Positions 26,427 through 37,687 of a stretch of DNA of 64,000 nt are shown piece after piece (position 1 is the first letter of the stretch; each line of letters starts with the position of its first letter). Location of the stretch: contig CAMDAC010000015.1 in assembly GCA_945888325.1 (NCBI GenBank), positions 1 through 64,000 of the forward strand. Reading direction: 5' to 3'. Source of the stretch: Candidatus Sulfopaludibacter sp. SbA3 (GTDB taxonomy: Bacteria; Pseudomonadota; Alphaproteobacteria; Caulobacterales; Hyphomonadaceae). Below the pieces are notes generated by a model, which saw only the letters and a list, made by a program, of their open reading frames with translations, ran no database searches and was not told where the DNA came from. Made by a program: the position numbers and the translations under genes.

Positions 26427-27336
26427 GGCGCCCCCCGCACAAGCCCCGCCGCAGATCTTCGACCGGGCGCGCCTCGCCGCGCGCCGGGGCCGGATCGCCA
26501 AAACTTTCGCAGACTACAGCTTCCTGCGCCAGCGCGTCCTCGTCGACCTCGAAAGCCGTCTCGACGACACCCCCCGCAAGTTCGCGCGCGGGCTCGAACT
26601 GGGCGCCGCCGGCGGCGAGCTGTCCGCACGCCTGCTCGCCAGCGGCAAGGCGCAGGCGATGGTCGCCGCCGATACCGCCCCTGCCTTCCTCGCCGCCGCC
26701 CAGGCGCGCGGACTGGACGCCGCTTTCGCAGACGAGGAGGCCCTGCCCTTCCCGCCGACCAGCTTTGACCTGATCGTCGCCCCGCTGACCCTGCACTGGG
26801 TCAACGACCTGCCGGGCGCCCTCGCCCTGATCAAACGCACGCTGCAGCCGGACGGATTGTTCGTAGGCGCCCTGCTCGGCGCCGGCACGCTCGCCGAATT
26901 GCGCAGTGTACTGACGGACGCCGAGGCCGAGATCATGGGCGGCCTCGCGCCGCGCCTCTCGCCGCTGCCCGGCCTGCGCGACATGGCGGGCCTGCTGCAA
27001 CGCGCGGGCTTCGCGCTGCCGGTCGCCGACCGCGACACGGTCACCGTGCGCTACGCGGATCCGCTGCGCCTGCTCGCGGATCTGAAAGGCATGGGCGAGC
27101 GCGCCGCCTTCACGCGCGGCAATGCCCAGCCGCTGCCCCGCCGCGTCCTCGCGCGCGCGATGGCGCTCTACCAGGAACGCTTCGCCGGCCCCGATGGCCG
27201 CGTCCCTGCGACGTTTGAAATTGTCCACATCCTCGGCTGGGCCCCCGCGCCCGGTCAGCCGCAACCGCTCAAGCCCGGCAGCGCGCGCGCCAGCCTCGCG
27301 GACGCCGTGCGCCGCGTGCAGAAGGATGAGGGGTAA
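26425..27336 (+). CDS. SAM-dependent methyltransferase (NDUFAF5/BioC-like)
   Basis: A 303-residue class I methyltransferase. The SAM-binding region reads ARGLELGAAGGELSARLL, with the acidic strand end near MVAADTAPA and the DLIVAPLTLHWVNDLPGAL element typical of the BioC/NDUFAF5 group. NDUFAF5 of mitochondria modifies an arginine of complex I and BioC methylates malonyl-ACP; the sequence does not decide between these. The C-terminal helix-rich region (from about 215) with RTLQPDGLF before it fits NDUFAF5 better. It is divergent from comF with overlapping start codons. Confidence 0.85.
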   Translation: MAPPAQAPPQIFDRARLAARRGRIAKTFADYSFLRQRVLVDLESRLDDTPRKFARGLELGAAGGELSARLLASGKAQAMVAADTAPAFLAAAQARGLDAAFADEEALPFPPTSFDLIVAPLTLHWVNDLPGALALIKRTLQPDGLFVGALLGAGTLAELRSVLTDAEAEIMGGLAPRLSPLPGLRDMAGLLQRAGFALPVADRDTVTVRYADPLRLLADLKGMGERAAFTRGNAQPLPRRVLARAMALYQERFAGPDGRVPATFEIVHILGWAPAPGQPQPLKPGSARASLADAVRRVQKDEG

Positions 27337-27360
27337 GGTTGTCTTCCGTCTACGGACGGA

Positions 27361-27549
27361 TCAGGTGACGATCGCGTCTTCGATCAGCTGGTAGGTCTCG
27401 TCATTCGCGGCGGCGACCGAGGTCAGGCCGGACAGCAGTGCCACAACGATCAACGCCGCGATCATGCCGTATTCAACAGCCGTGGCGCCTCCCTCATCGG
27501 CGAGAAGGTCTTTGAGGAGGCAGCGCATCGCGTTCATTTTTTTATCCAT
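27361..27549 (-). CDS. Flp-type IVb pilin
   Basis: A 62-residue pilin precursor. A short charged leader (MDKKMNAMRCLLKDLLADEGG) ends before ATAVEYGMIAALIVVALL, the hallmark Flp segment with Glu5 and Tyr6 after the prepilin cleavage site (G/A). The C-terminus is only about 15 residues. Its ATG overlaps the mutT stop (TGATG), so it would be translated with a housekeeping gene. No tad/cpa assembly genes are in the window, so it may be an orphan pilin served by a machine encoded elsewhere. Confidence 0.85.
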   Translation of the reverse strand: MDKKMNAMRCLLKDLLADEGGATAVEYGMIAALIVVALLSGLTSVAAANDETYQLIEDAIVT

Positions 27550-27953
27550 CAGGGCCGTAGGGCGAGCCAGTCGAACAGGGGCAGATCTGCCGGTGGGGCC
27601 GGGTAGTCTCGCAGTCTTGATGTCTCTACCCACGCTACGGCCTGGCCTTCGCGCGGCTGGATGGACCCCGACCACTTTTTGCAACCGTACAATGGCATCA
27701 ACAGGTGAAATGTGGGGTAAGTGAAACTCGCAAAAGTCAGCGGTTCGAGTGTGCTTTCGTTAACCCTGATCGACAGCTCCTCCTCCAGCTCGCGCACCAG
27801 CGCCGCCTCGGGCGTCTCGCCCGGCTCCAGCTTGCCGCCCGGAAACTCCCACAGCCCCGCCAGCTGCTTGCCCTCCGGCCGCTGGGCCAGCAGGATGCGC
27901 CCCGCGCCATCGAACAACGCGGCCGCCACGACCAGCAGCACCGGTTTCGTCAT
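27549..27953 (-). CDS. mutT: 8-oxo-dGTP diphosphatase (MutT)
   Basis: A 134-residue Nudix hydrolase that cleans oxidised dGTP from the nucleotide pool. The Nudix box is GGKLEPGETPEAALVRELEEEL, preceded by LWEFP. It starts at ATG 27953, overlapping the argJ stop (ATGA), and ends overlapping the pilin start. The C-terminal half carries the MutT-type FASFTYPTFHLLMPLYGC region, in line with 8-oxo-dGTP recognition. Confidence 0.92.
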   Translation of the reverse strand: MTKPVLLVVAAALFDGAGRILLAQRPEGKQLAGLWEFPGGKLEPGETPEAALVRELEEELSIRVNESTLEPLTFASFTYPTFHLLMPLYGCKKWSGSIQPREGQAVAWVETSRLRDYPAPPADLPLFDWLALRP

Positions 27954-29200
27954 GTCCGGTAGGCGCCGTTGATGTCGACATAGCCGTGCGTGAGATCGCA
28001 GGTGTAGACGGTCCACCTGCCCTGGCCGACGCCGAGATTTACCCTGATGCGGAATTCGGGCTGCGCGAACACCGCGCTCGCCGCCGCCTCGTCATAGTCC
28101 GGCGCCCGCCCGCCCTCCTTGGCGACTTGCACGCCGTCGAACCAGATCGCCAGCTTGTCGATGTCCACCGGTTCGTACGACTTGCCGACCGCCATCACGA
28201 TCCGCCCCCAGTTGGCGTCCCCCGCTGCCATCGCCGTCTTGATCAGCGGCGAGTTGGCAATCGACAGGCCCACCGCCTTGGCGGAGACCTCGGACGCGGC
28301 GCCTTCCACCTCGATCGAGACAAACTTGCTGGCGCCTTCGCCGTCCTTCACCACCTGCCAGGCCAACCGCGCGCAGACGCCGGCGAGCGCCGCGCTGAAC
28401 GCCTTGAACCGCAGGTCCTCGCGGCCGGTGATCGGCGGCATGCCACTCGCCCCCGTCGCAAACACCATCAGCGTATCGGAGGTCGACGTATCTCCGTCCA
28501 CGGTGATCGAGTTGAACGACAGGTCGGCCGCCTCGGCCAGCGCAGCCTGCAACAGGTCCGGCGCGATCGCCGCATCGGTGAACACGTAGGACAGCATCGT
28601 CGCCATGTTCGGCGCGATCATGCCGGAGCCCTTCGCGATCCCGGCAAAATGCACCGGCACACCGCCCAGGTCTGTCGTATGACCTTCGCCCTTGGGATAG
28701 GTGTCCGTCGTCATGAACGCCCGCGCCGCCCGCTCCCAGTCCGGCGCCGTCAGCTGGCCCGCCAGCTCCGGCACAAACGCGCCGACATAGTTGGGATCAC
28801 TGAGCGGCTCGCCGATCACGCCCGTCGCGGCCAGGAAACATGCCTCCCGCCGCACGCCCAGCGTCTGGGTCAGCGCCTTCAGCGTCGCGTCATTCTTCAG
28901 CACGCCCTTGGGCCCGGTGAAGGCGTTCGAATTGCCGGAGTTGGCCACCAGCGCCCGCGCCGTGCCGCCGCCCGCCTGCAGCGCCTCACGGCACCAGCGC
29001 ACATCCGCGGAGGCGGTCAGCGAGCGCGTGAACACACCGCCGCAGGTCGTGCCTTCGTCGAACACGAACAGGAACACATCATCGCGCTCCACGCCGCGCC
29101 GGGCATAGAAGCCGCGGCTGCCGGTCGCCGCCCTCACGCCGCGCACCTGCGGCAGCGTCGGGAACGTCTCAGGCGCAAAAGGCGACGGGGTCAGTTTCAC
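27950..29200 (-). CDS. argJ: Bifunctional glutamate N-acetyltransferase/N-acetylglutamate synthase
   Basis: A 416-residue enzyme of the cyclic arginine pathway; it moves acetyl from N-acetylornithine to glutamate. The self-cleavage site KGSGMIAPNMATML has the new N-terminal Thr nucleophile in ATML. LVANSGNSNAFTG, SFNSITVDGDTSTSDT and the C-terminal HGYVDINGAYRT are family motifs. The start ATG overlaps the stop of the upstream PPIase gene, and its stop overlaps mutT, so the run is a tight operon. Length is normal. Confidence 0.96.
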   Translation of the reverse strand: MKLTPSPFAPETFPTLPQVRGVRAATGSRGFYARRGVERDDVFLFVFDEGTTCGGVFTRSLTASADVRWCREALQAGGGTARALVANSGNSNAFTGPKGVLKNDATLKALTQTLGVRREACFLAATGVIGEPLSDPNYVGAFVPELAGQLTAPDWERAARAFMTTDTYPKGEGHTTDLGGVPVHFAGIAKGSGMIAPNMATMLSYVFTDAAIAPDLLQAALAEAADLSFNSITVDGDTSTSDTLMVFATGASGMPPITGREDLRFKAFSAALAGVCARLAWQVVKDGEGASKFVSIEVEGAASEVSAKAVGLSIANSPLIKTAMAAGDANWGRIVMAVGKSYEPVDIDKLAIWFDGVQVAKEGGRAPDYDEAAASAVFAQPEFRIRVNLGVGQGRWTVYTCDLTHGYVDINGAYRT

Positions 29201-30108
29201 AGGTCATCATCTCCGGGTGGGCTTTGGGGAATGGGCGCGGCAGGCTCCGTGGACGGCACATAGGTCTCCCCGCCCCCCTGCTCGATGGTGGCTTCGGTGC
29301 GCAGGCGGCGCAGGATGCGGCTCACCTCGTTGAGCGTCAGGAAGGTCGCAATCTCGGGCCGCATCTCCTCACGCGTCTTCGGCGGCTCGGTCCGGCGGTC
29401 CTTCACCTTGAGGATATGCCAGCCATCGGCCGTCTCGAAGGGCGGCGAAACCTCGCCTTCCGGCGTGTTGGCAATCACCACCGGGAACGGCTCGGCCAGG
29501 TCGTTCGGCGCGAGATACCCGAGGTCGCCATTCTCCATCCGTGTGCGGGTGTCCTTGGAATTGTTGAACACCAGGCTCTCGAACGTCTCGCCCTGCTCGA
29601 TCCGCAGGAACAGGTCGTCGGCCTCCTCCTTCGTATCCACAAGAATATGCGCCACCGATACCTGGTCGTTCGCCTGCTGCAGGCGCACCTGCTCGGCATA
29701 CATCTTGCCGATGGCCTCCTCGGTCACCTGCTGCGCCACCAGGCTCTCCACCAGCAGGTTGCCGAGGATCCGCTCGCGCGCCATCTCCAGCCGCCGCTGT
29801 CCCGAAGGGTCGCGGTCCAGCTGCCGGCGCGCCGCTTCCTGCGCCATCAGTTTCTGGTCGATCAGCTGGTCGAGGATGATCCGGTGCTCGTCGTCATCGG
29901 CGCTGAAGTCCTGCCCGGCATTGATCAGCCCGCGGGCCACCGCCTCCAGCTCGACATCCCCCTCGAACACCGGCTCGCCGTTGACATAGGCTGCGACCGT
30001 TTGGTCGATCACCGGAATCTCGGTGGCCGCCGTCTCGGTCTTTCCGCAGCCCGCCAGCAGCGCCAGAACCGCCAAATGCACAGGCAAAATCAAAGGCATG
30101 GCTCGCAT
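29197..30108 (-). CDS. Parvulin-type peptidyl-prolyl isomerase, lipoprotein
   Basis: A 303-residue periplasmic folding factor. A lipoprotein signal (LLAGC, Cys21) is followed by a SurA/PrsA-like helical N-domain (EGDVELEAVARGLI ... QKLMAQEAARRQLD) and one parvulin domain (about 150-250) with VSVAHILVDTKEEADDLF, GDLGYLAPNDLAEPF and DGWHILKVKDRR. The start at 30108 has AAGGGGG 4 bases upstream. It opens the operon with argJ and is divergent from secA; SecA substrates would be natural clients. Confidence 0.9.
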   Translation of the reverse strand: MRAMPLILPVHLAVLALLAGCGKTETAATEIPVIDQTVAAYVNGEPVFEGDVELEAVARGLINAGQDFSADDDEHRIILDQLIDQKLMAQEAARRQLDRDPSGQRRLEMARERILGNLLVESLVAQQVTEEAIGKMYAEQVRLQQANDQVSVAHILVDTKEEADDLFLRIEQGETFESLVFNNSKDTRTRMENGDLGYLAPNDLAEPFPVVIANTPEGEVSPPFETADGWHILKVKDRRTEPPKTREEMRPEIATFLTLNEVSRILRRLRTEATIEQGGGETYVPSTEPAAPIPQSPPGDDDL

Positions 30109-30293
30109 GGGGCCCCCTTACAGACTGAGGGCGCCTCATTGACACCCTTTGGCGGCGTTCTTAAGTCTGCCCCGCGTGCTGGTCGAGTGGTTTCAGCCAG
30201 ACAAGGCGCGGTGGGATAGCGGCCTTAAATCCTGTAAGCTCCGGTTCAGGATTGCCCGCATATATCCCCGTAAACTGGTTGGTGCTGCTTCAT

Positions 30294-33032
<2,739 letters not shown>

Positions 33033-33046
33033 CCGGTCCGCTCATT

Positions 33047-33084
33047 TCAATCCCCATCCCCGCTTGCGCGGGGATGGGGATTGA
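33047..33084 (+). terminator. Perfect hairpin downstream of secA
   Basis: Inverted repeat with 17-base arms (TCAATCCCCATCCCCGC and its complement) and loop TTGC, 15 bases past the secA stop. There is no T-run, so it may act as a terminator or as an mRNA 3' end protector. Such palindromes are also often dispersed repeats. Confidence 0.7.
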
Positions 33085-33422
33085 TTGAGTGTGCATCAGC
33101 GATACGGGACGATAACGAACCGTCCCTGAGCGACAAAAAATGAGAATCAATGAGAAAGATTCGACATCCGGTGTGCATTGAATCCAGACGGATGAAGCAG
33201 CTTGGCGAGGGCCAGCGAGGCTAGGCGCCCCGACTTGCGCCTACAAAAACCACCCCGCCCCAAAAATAAGATCGATCCAGATCAAGCGCTTGTAAAATAG
33301 ACCGCAGATCCTTGCGCCACACCTCCGTGCACGGAGTTATACTCCCTGCATGAACCCACCTGAAAAAAGTCCCGAACAAAAGACTCTCACCTCCCATTGC
33401 TCCACAATGGGGGAAGAGGCAG
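33085..33422. other. Gap between secA hairpin and rpoN stop
   Basis: No gene is evident in this 338-base stretch. Its left part is copy 1 of a diverged repeat shared with 49928-50026. Near rpoN a 7-base hairpin (33393-33411, CCCATTG / CAATGGG) followed on the minus strand by a weak T-rich tract could be the rpoN terminator. A short plus-strand frame from ATG 33350 runs antisense into rpoN and is not credible. Confidence 0.5.
33100..33198 (-). repeat. Copy 1 of a ~99-base diverged intergenic repeat
   Basis: Read on the minus strand, this segment aligns over its whole length with plus-strand 49928-50026. Shared blocks in the same order and spacing are GCTTCATCC, GCA, GAT-TCGA, an identical 22-23-base core (33135-33157: TTTCTCATTGATTCTCATTT plus TTT), TC-C, and CGGTTC. 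Both copies are intergenic and lie in opposite orientations. Confidence 0.7.
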
Positions 33423-34916
33423 CTACCCCGCCTTGCCCATCCGGCGGCGTTGCACGCTGGAGGGAATGTTCAGGCTCTCGCGATATTTCGCGACGGTGCG
33501 GCGGGCAATGTCGATGCCGAAGCCGGTAAGGATCTCGACGATCTGGTCGTCCGACAACACGTCTTCCGGCTGCTCGTCCTCGATCAGCTGCTTGATCCGG
33601 TGACGGACGGCTTCGGCCGAGTGGGCTTCACCGCCGCCGGTAGCGGGGATCGAGGCGGAGAAGAAGTACTTGAGTTCGAACAGGCCGCGCGGCGTTGCTA
33701 TGTACTTGTTCGTCGTCACCCGGCTGACCGTCGATTCGTGCATCTCGATCGCGTCAGCCACCTGTTTGAGATTGAGCGGCCGCAGATGCGCGACACCGTG
33801 CGCAAAGAACCCGTCCTGCTGGCGGACGATCTCGCTCGCCACCTTCAGGATGGTGCGCGCCCGCTGGTCGAGCGACTTGATCAGCCAGGTCGCAGACGCC
33901 GCGCATTCGGAGATGAATTCCTTCTCCTTGTCGCGCATCGGCAGCGCCGTGACTTCGGCATAATAGGCCTTGTCCATCAGCACGCGCGGCAGCGTTTCGG
34001 AATTGAGTTCGACGGCGTACATGCCGTTCGGCAACTCGCGGACATATACATCCGGCGCCACCGCCACGGTCGTGTCGCTGGAAAAACCCGCGCCGGGCTT
34101 CGGCGACAGCTGGCGCAGTTCCAGCAGCATGTCCTGGATGTCGGCCTTGTCGACACCGCACACGTCCATCAGTGTCTTGATGTCATGCTTCGCCACCAGG
34201 CCCAGATTGTCGAGCATCGCCTGCATCGCCGGATCCAGCCGGCCGCGGTCACGCAGCTGCAGGGCCAGGCATTCGGGGATCGAGCGCGCCATCACGCCGG
34301 TCGGGTCAAATCCCTGGCAGACGCCGAGCACGGCCTCGACATTCGCGATGTCGGCGCCGAGCGATTTCGCGATGTCCTCAAGCGGCGTGCGCAGGTAGCC
34401 GGTCTCATCCGTTTCGTCGATCAGGCGCGCGGCAATCAGCCGGTCGGCGCTCGAAAGGCCGGCGAAATTCAGCTGCATGTGCAGGTGTTCGGCCAGCGTC
34501 ACATCGCTGGAAAGGTTCGCCGCATAGTCAAAATCTTCCGAGGACTGACCACTTCCGGCGCTCGACCAGTCGGTCGTCGCCGACGGGCCGGACGCGTTCG
34601 CGGGCATGGCGGCGTCGGATCCCGTGCCGGGCTCGTAGACATCTTCGCCGGGCGCATCGAGCTGGTCGCGCGCCTCGGTCTGGGCGGCTGCCTCGCCCTG
34701 TTCGCGTGCGTCGCTGCGCTGCGCCTCGACGGCTTCCGCCGCCGGCGTCGCGTCGCCTTCGACCTTCACGAGCAGCGGATTGCGCTCAAGCTCGGCCTCG
34801 ACGAATTCGGCGAGTTCCTGGTTCGAAAGCTGAAGGAGTTTGATCGCCTGCTGTAGCTGCGGCGTCATCACCAGGGACTGGCCCTGGCGCATGTCGAGTG
34901 AATGTTTCATGGCCAT
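33423..34916 (-). CDS. rpoN: RNA polymerase sigma-54 factor
   Basis: A 497-residue alternative sigma factor that needs AAA+ activators. Region I is the Gln-rich SLVMTPQLQQAIKLLQLS N-terminus, followed by a long acidic linker (about 60-125). The core-binding region lies around 130-330, the helix-turn-helix is near VADAIEMHESTVSRVTTNKY, and the RpoN box is ARRTVAKYRE, which contacts the -24 promoter element. The ATG at 34916 is 18 bases after lptB; ATG 34910 is an alternative. Its position behind lptB is usual in proteobacteria. Confidence 0.97.
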   Translation of the reverse strand: MAMKHSLDMRQGQSLVMTPQLQQAIKLLQLSNQELAEFVEAELERNPLLVKVEGDATPAAEAVEAQRSDAREQGEAAAQTEARDQLDAPGEDVYEPGTGSDAAMPANASGPSATTDWSSAGSGQSSEDFDYAANLSSDVTLAEHLHMQLNFAGLSSADRLIAARLIDETDETGYLRTPLEDIAKSLGADIANVEAVLGVCQGFDPTGVMARSIPECLALQLRDRGRLDPAMQAMLDNLGLVAKHDIKTLMDVCGVDKADIQDMLLELRQLSPKPGAGFSSDTTVAVAPDVYVRELPNGMYAVELNSETLPRVLMDKAYYAEVTALPMRDKEKEFISECAASATWLIKSLDQRARTILKVASEIVRQQDGFFAHGVAHLRPLNLKQVADAIEMHESTVSRVTTNKYIATPRGLFELKYFFSASIPATGGGEAHSAEAVRHRIKQLIEDEQPEDVLSDDQIVEILTGFGIDIARRTVAKYRESLNIPSSVQRRRMGKAG

Positions 34917-34934
34917 CGGCCGCGCCCCCTGAGA

Positions 34935-35681
34935 TCAAGCGGCGAACTGCTCACCCAGATAAACCCTGCGGACGTCATCATTCTTGAGCACGTCTTCCGG
35001 CGTGCCATCAAAGAGGACGGCGCCATCATACATCACATAGGCCCGGTCCACGATCTGCAGCGTCTCACGAACCTGGTGGTCCGTGATCAGAACGCCGAGG
35101 CCGCGCTGCTTGAGGAAGCGGACGAGGTCGGAAATGTCGGAAATGGCGAGCGGGTCGATGCCGGTGAACGGTTCGTCCAGTAGCATGAAGCTCGGACGTG
35201 ATGCGAGCGCACGTGCAATCTCCACACGCCGCCGCTCGCCGCCCGAAAGGGACGTCGCCGGCTGCTTGCGCAGGTGTTCCACGTGCAGTTCACTGAGCAG
35301 GCTGTCGACCTGTGCCTGGCAGGCGGCGCTGTCTTTCTCGACAAGCTCCGCAACCGCCATGACGTTTTCCTCCACACTCATGCCCCGGAAGATCGAGGCC
35401 TCCTGGGGCAGGTATCCGACGCCGAGACGGGCGCGCTGATACATCGGCAGGCGGGTGACATCCTCGCCGTCGATGGAGATCGCGCCGGAATCGGCCCCGA
35501 TCAACCCCATGATCATGTAGAAACAGGTGGTCTTGCCGGCCCCGTTGGGTCCGAGCAGGCCGACAACTTCGCCGCGGCCAAGGGAAAGGGACACGTCGCG
35601 GACGACCTGGCGCTTGCCAAAAGATTTGGCAAGATTGCTGACTACCAGGCCTTCGGCCGCTTCGTTCATTCCGTTTTCCAT
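34935..35681 (-). CDS. lptB: LPS export ABC transporter ATPase LptB
   Basis: A 248-residue ATPase that powers extraction of lipopolysaccharide from the inner membrane with LptF/LptG. Walker A is GPNGAGKTT, the signature is LSGGERRRVEIARAL, Walker B is FMLLDEPFTGIDP and the switch is LITDHQVRETL. EASIFRGMSVEENV is typical of LptB. ATG 35669 is an alternative start. It sits between lptA and rpoN in the transport operon. Confidence 0.97.
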   Translation of the reverse strand: MENGMNEAAEGLVVSNLAKSFGKRQVVRDVSLSLGRGEVVGLLGPNGAGKTTCFYMIMGLIGADSGAISIDGEDVTRLPMYQRARLGVGYLPQEASIFRGMSVEENVMAVAELVEKDSAACQAQVDSLLSELHVEHLRKQPATSLSGGERRRVEIARALASRPSFMLLDEPFTGIDPLAISDISDLVRFLKQRGLGVLITDHQVRETLQIVDRAYVMYDGAVLFDGTPEDVLKNDDVRRVYLGEQFAA

Positions 35682-35758
35682 CCATCCACGGCCGTTTTCC
35701 GGCCTCCCACAGCCTTAACCGGCCATGCTTAAGATCGCTTTCACCTGTCGTGTAAAAT

Positions 35759-36289
35759 TCACTGGTTCTGGCCGGGCTGCGTCGACGGATCGATCACCAT
35801 CCGCGTGCGTCCAGACCCGCCTTCGAGCGTCGTGCGGCGGTTTTTGACCTCCATCCGCAGGATTTCGCCCTCGGCCACGTCGCGTTCCCGCATCAGGGCG
35901 ACCTTGCCGGTGATGGTGATCGTGTCGGTGGCGAGTTCGTAAACACCGCGGTCACCTTTGGCCTTCAGCTCCGGCGTCACATAGTAAACATTGCCCTCGG
36001 CAATGATATTCTCGACCTGGCCGAACCCGCCGACGATGCTGGTGCCGCCGCCGCCCGGCTTGCCCGTGAAGCGGATGGTGACCGTGTCAGCCCGAAGGCG
36101 CGCGGTGCCCTGCTGGATGTCGACATTGCCGCCAAGAATGACCTTGCGCTCGTTCTCGAGGCTCTCGGTACGCGCCGAGTTGATATAGATCGGGCCACCC
36201 TCGGAAGAGATCTGGGCAAACGCAGGCGCGCCCATCAGGGCGAGAAAAAAGGCTGCGCCGGCAGCTTTACGGAGTGCCATCTTGCTCAC
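35759..36289 (-). CDS. lptA: LPS transport periplasmic protein LptA
   Basis: A 176-residue periplasmic bridge protein. A signal peptide ends near APAFAQ. The OstA/LptA beta-jellyroll runs from about 30 to 155: INSARTESLENERKVILGGNVDIQQGTARLRADTVTIRF and ADTVTIR-like repeats, followed by AEGNVYYVTPE. It overlaps the end of lptC by 23 bases, so both are co-translated. A second ATG at 36280 is possible. Confidence 0.9.
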   Translation of the reverse strand: MSKMALRKAAGAAFFLALMGAPAFAQISSEGGPIYINSARTESLENERKVILGGNVDIQQGTARLRADTVTIRFTGKPGGGGTSIVGGFGQVENIIAEGNVYYVTPELKAKGDRGVYELATDTITITGKVALMRERDVAEGEILRMEVKNRRTTLEGGSGRTRMVIDPSTQPGQNQ

Positions 36290-36941
36290 TTTCAGACGTT
36301 GCGGGCTCTTCGGCCGGTTGAGGATAGATCACGGTGCGCACATTGCCTTCGAAGACAATCCGGTTGCCGCCGTCGAGAATTTCATAAGAGTCCGCCCGGA
36401 TATCGCCAAGGGGGCCCTTGCCTTCCAGAGGTGAAAGTCCCTCCACCCTCTGTTCGCCGAGCACCATCCGGGCGCCGCGGCTGATGAAGGAATAGCCGCC
36501 GCTGTCGGTGATGTTGACCGCTTCGTAGAGCTCAAGGATGCCCTTGTCGCGGTCATAGTACCCGGTCGGGGCCTTCAGTTCGGCGCCGGTGCCATCGCGC
36601 ATGATCGGATTGACGAGGTCGACGACGCCGTTCTCGGCGCGCCGGCGCTGGGCTGAATCGGCGGTGATCGTGAACACCTGGCCGGCCGAATCGCGGCCCG
36701 TGAAGCGCGGGTTGATCATGGTGACGGCGTCGTCATCGCGCACGGCGGGCGGACGGGCGTCCTGGCTGAGGGCGCTGCGGAACACGAAGCCAAGGAACAG
36801 GCCGATCGAGACAGCGGCCGCGCCGACAAAGGCATAGCGCAGGTAGCGAACCCGCTCGGACCGCTTGCGCGCCTGCGCCAGCGTCAGCTGGCGCCGCGGG
36901 GCCCAGAGCGTGGCGGGGTCGTGATGAAGGCTGGCGTCCAT
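36267..36941 (-). CDS. lptC: LPS export protein LptC
   Basis: A 224-residue bitopic protein that passes lipopolysaccharide from LptFG to LptA. One helix (about 36-55, LRYAFVGAAAVSIGLFLGFV) anchors a periplasmic jellyroll containing MINPRFTGRDSAGQVFTI and ADSAQRR, then ELYEAVNITDSGGYSF. It is longer than the E. coli protein, as is usual in alphaproteobacteria. It is preceded by the RNase D-like gene and overlaps lptA. Confidence 0.88.
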   Translation of the reverse strand: MDASLHHDPATLWAPRRQLTLAQARKRSERVRYLRYAFVGAAAVSIGLFLGFVFRSALSQDARPPAVRDDDAVTMINPRFTGRDSAGQVFTITADSAQRRRAENGVVDLVNPIMRDGTGAELKAPTGYYDRDKGILELYEAVNITDSGGYSFISRGARMVLGEQRVEGLSPLEGKGPLGDIRADSYEILDGGNRIVFEGNVRTVIYPQPAEEPATSESEQDGTP

Positions 36942-37025
36942 GATGGGGCGGCCTGATCCTGCGATAGTTTCAGGCTATATGCTTAGCCGCGATGGGCCCC
37001 GAGTGAAAGCGCGGGCCGCAGGCGA

Positions 37026-37640
37026 TCAGGAATGCGAAAAAATGTCTTCCTCGCCCCAGCCGGCAAGGTCGAGCTCGGCGCGTACCGGCAGGAAACCGAA
37101 GCAGGCCTCGGCCAGCGCCATCCGGCCTTCACGCTCCAGCATCGCTTCCAAGCCGGCCTTGATCTGGTGCAGGTAGAGCACGTCCGAGGCGGCATACTGG
37201 ATCTGCGCGTCGGTCAGCGCGGCGGCGCCCCAGTCGGAACTCTGCTGGGCCTTGGACATGTCGATCCCGGCGATCTCGCGGGCCACATCCTTGAGGCCGT
37301 GCCGGTCCGTATAGGTGCGGGCGAGGCGCGAGGCGATCTTGGTGCACCAGATCGGCGAGACGGTGATGCCCATCCATTTGCGCATCATGGCGATGTCGAA
37401 ACGCGCAAAGTGGAACAGTTTCACGACCTTGGGGTCGGTCATCAGCGCCTTGAGGTTCGGGCAGTCAAAGTCCCGCGTCAGCTGGACGAGGTGCGCCGTC
37501 CCGTCACCGGACGACAGCTGTACCAGCGTCAGGTAGTCCCGGTTCGGATTGAGGCCCATCGCCTCGGTATCGACGGCGACGACGGGGCCGAAGCTGAGGC
37601 CTTTGGGGAGATCCCCCTTGTGAAGCGTGATCTGGCTCAT
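37026..37640 (-). CDS. RNase D-like 3'-5' exonuclease
   Basis: A 204-residue single-domain DEDD exonuclease. Exo I is VVAVDTEAMGL, Exo II lies in LFHFARFDIAMM, and Exo III is YAASDVLYLHQIKAGL. The HRDC domains of full-length RNase D (about 375 residues) are absent, as in the short alphaproteobacterial forms. It lies 84 bases upstream of lptC on the same strand and may share its transcript. The target is probably structured RNA; this is inferred from the family. Confidence 0.88.
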   Translation of the reverse strand: MSQITLHKGDLPKGLSFGPVVAVDTEAMGLNPNRDYLTLVQLSSGDGTAHLVQLTRDFDCPNLKALMTDPKVVKLFHFARFDIAMMRKWMGITVSPIWCTKIASRLARTYTDRHGLKDVAREIAGIDMSKAQQSSDWGAAALTDAQIQYAASDVLYLHQIKAGLEAMLEREGRMALAEACFGFLPVRAELDLAGWGEEDIFSHS

Positions 37641-37687
37641 CTGCGGCCCATACCACGGTGCCCGTTAAGGGCAAGTGTGCGGGCGCC

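Noticed and set aside
33135-33157. Fur box at the repeat core (TGAGAATCAATGAGAA)
   Set aside because: It resembles half of a Fur-type site but lacks the palindrome, is not close to a gene start, and the surrounding ~99 bases are also repeated.
33350-33530. Short plus-strand frame starting MNPPEKSP
   Set aside because: Most of it is antisense to the conserved C-terminus of rpoN and it becomes Cys/Arg-rich nonsense.
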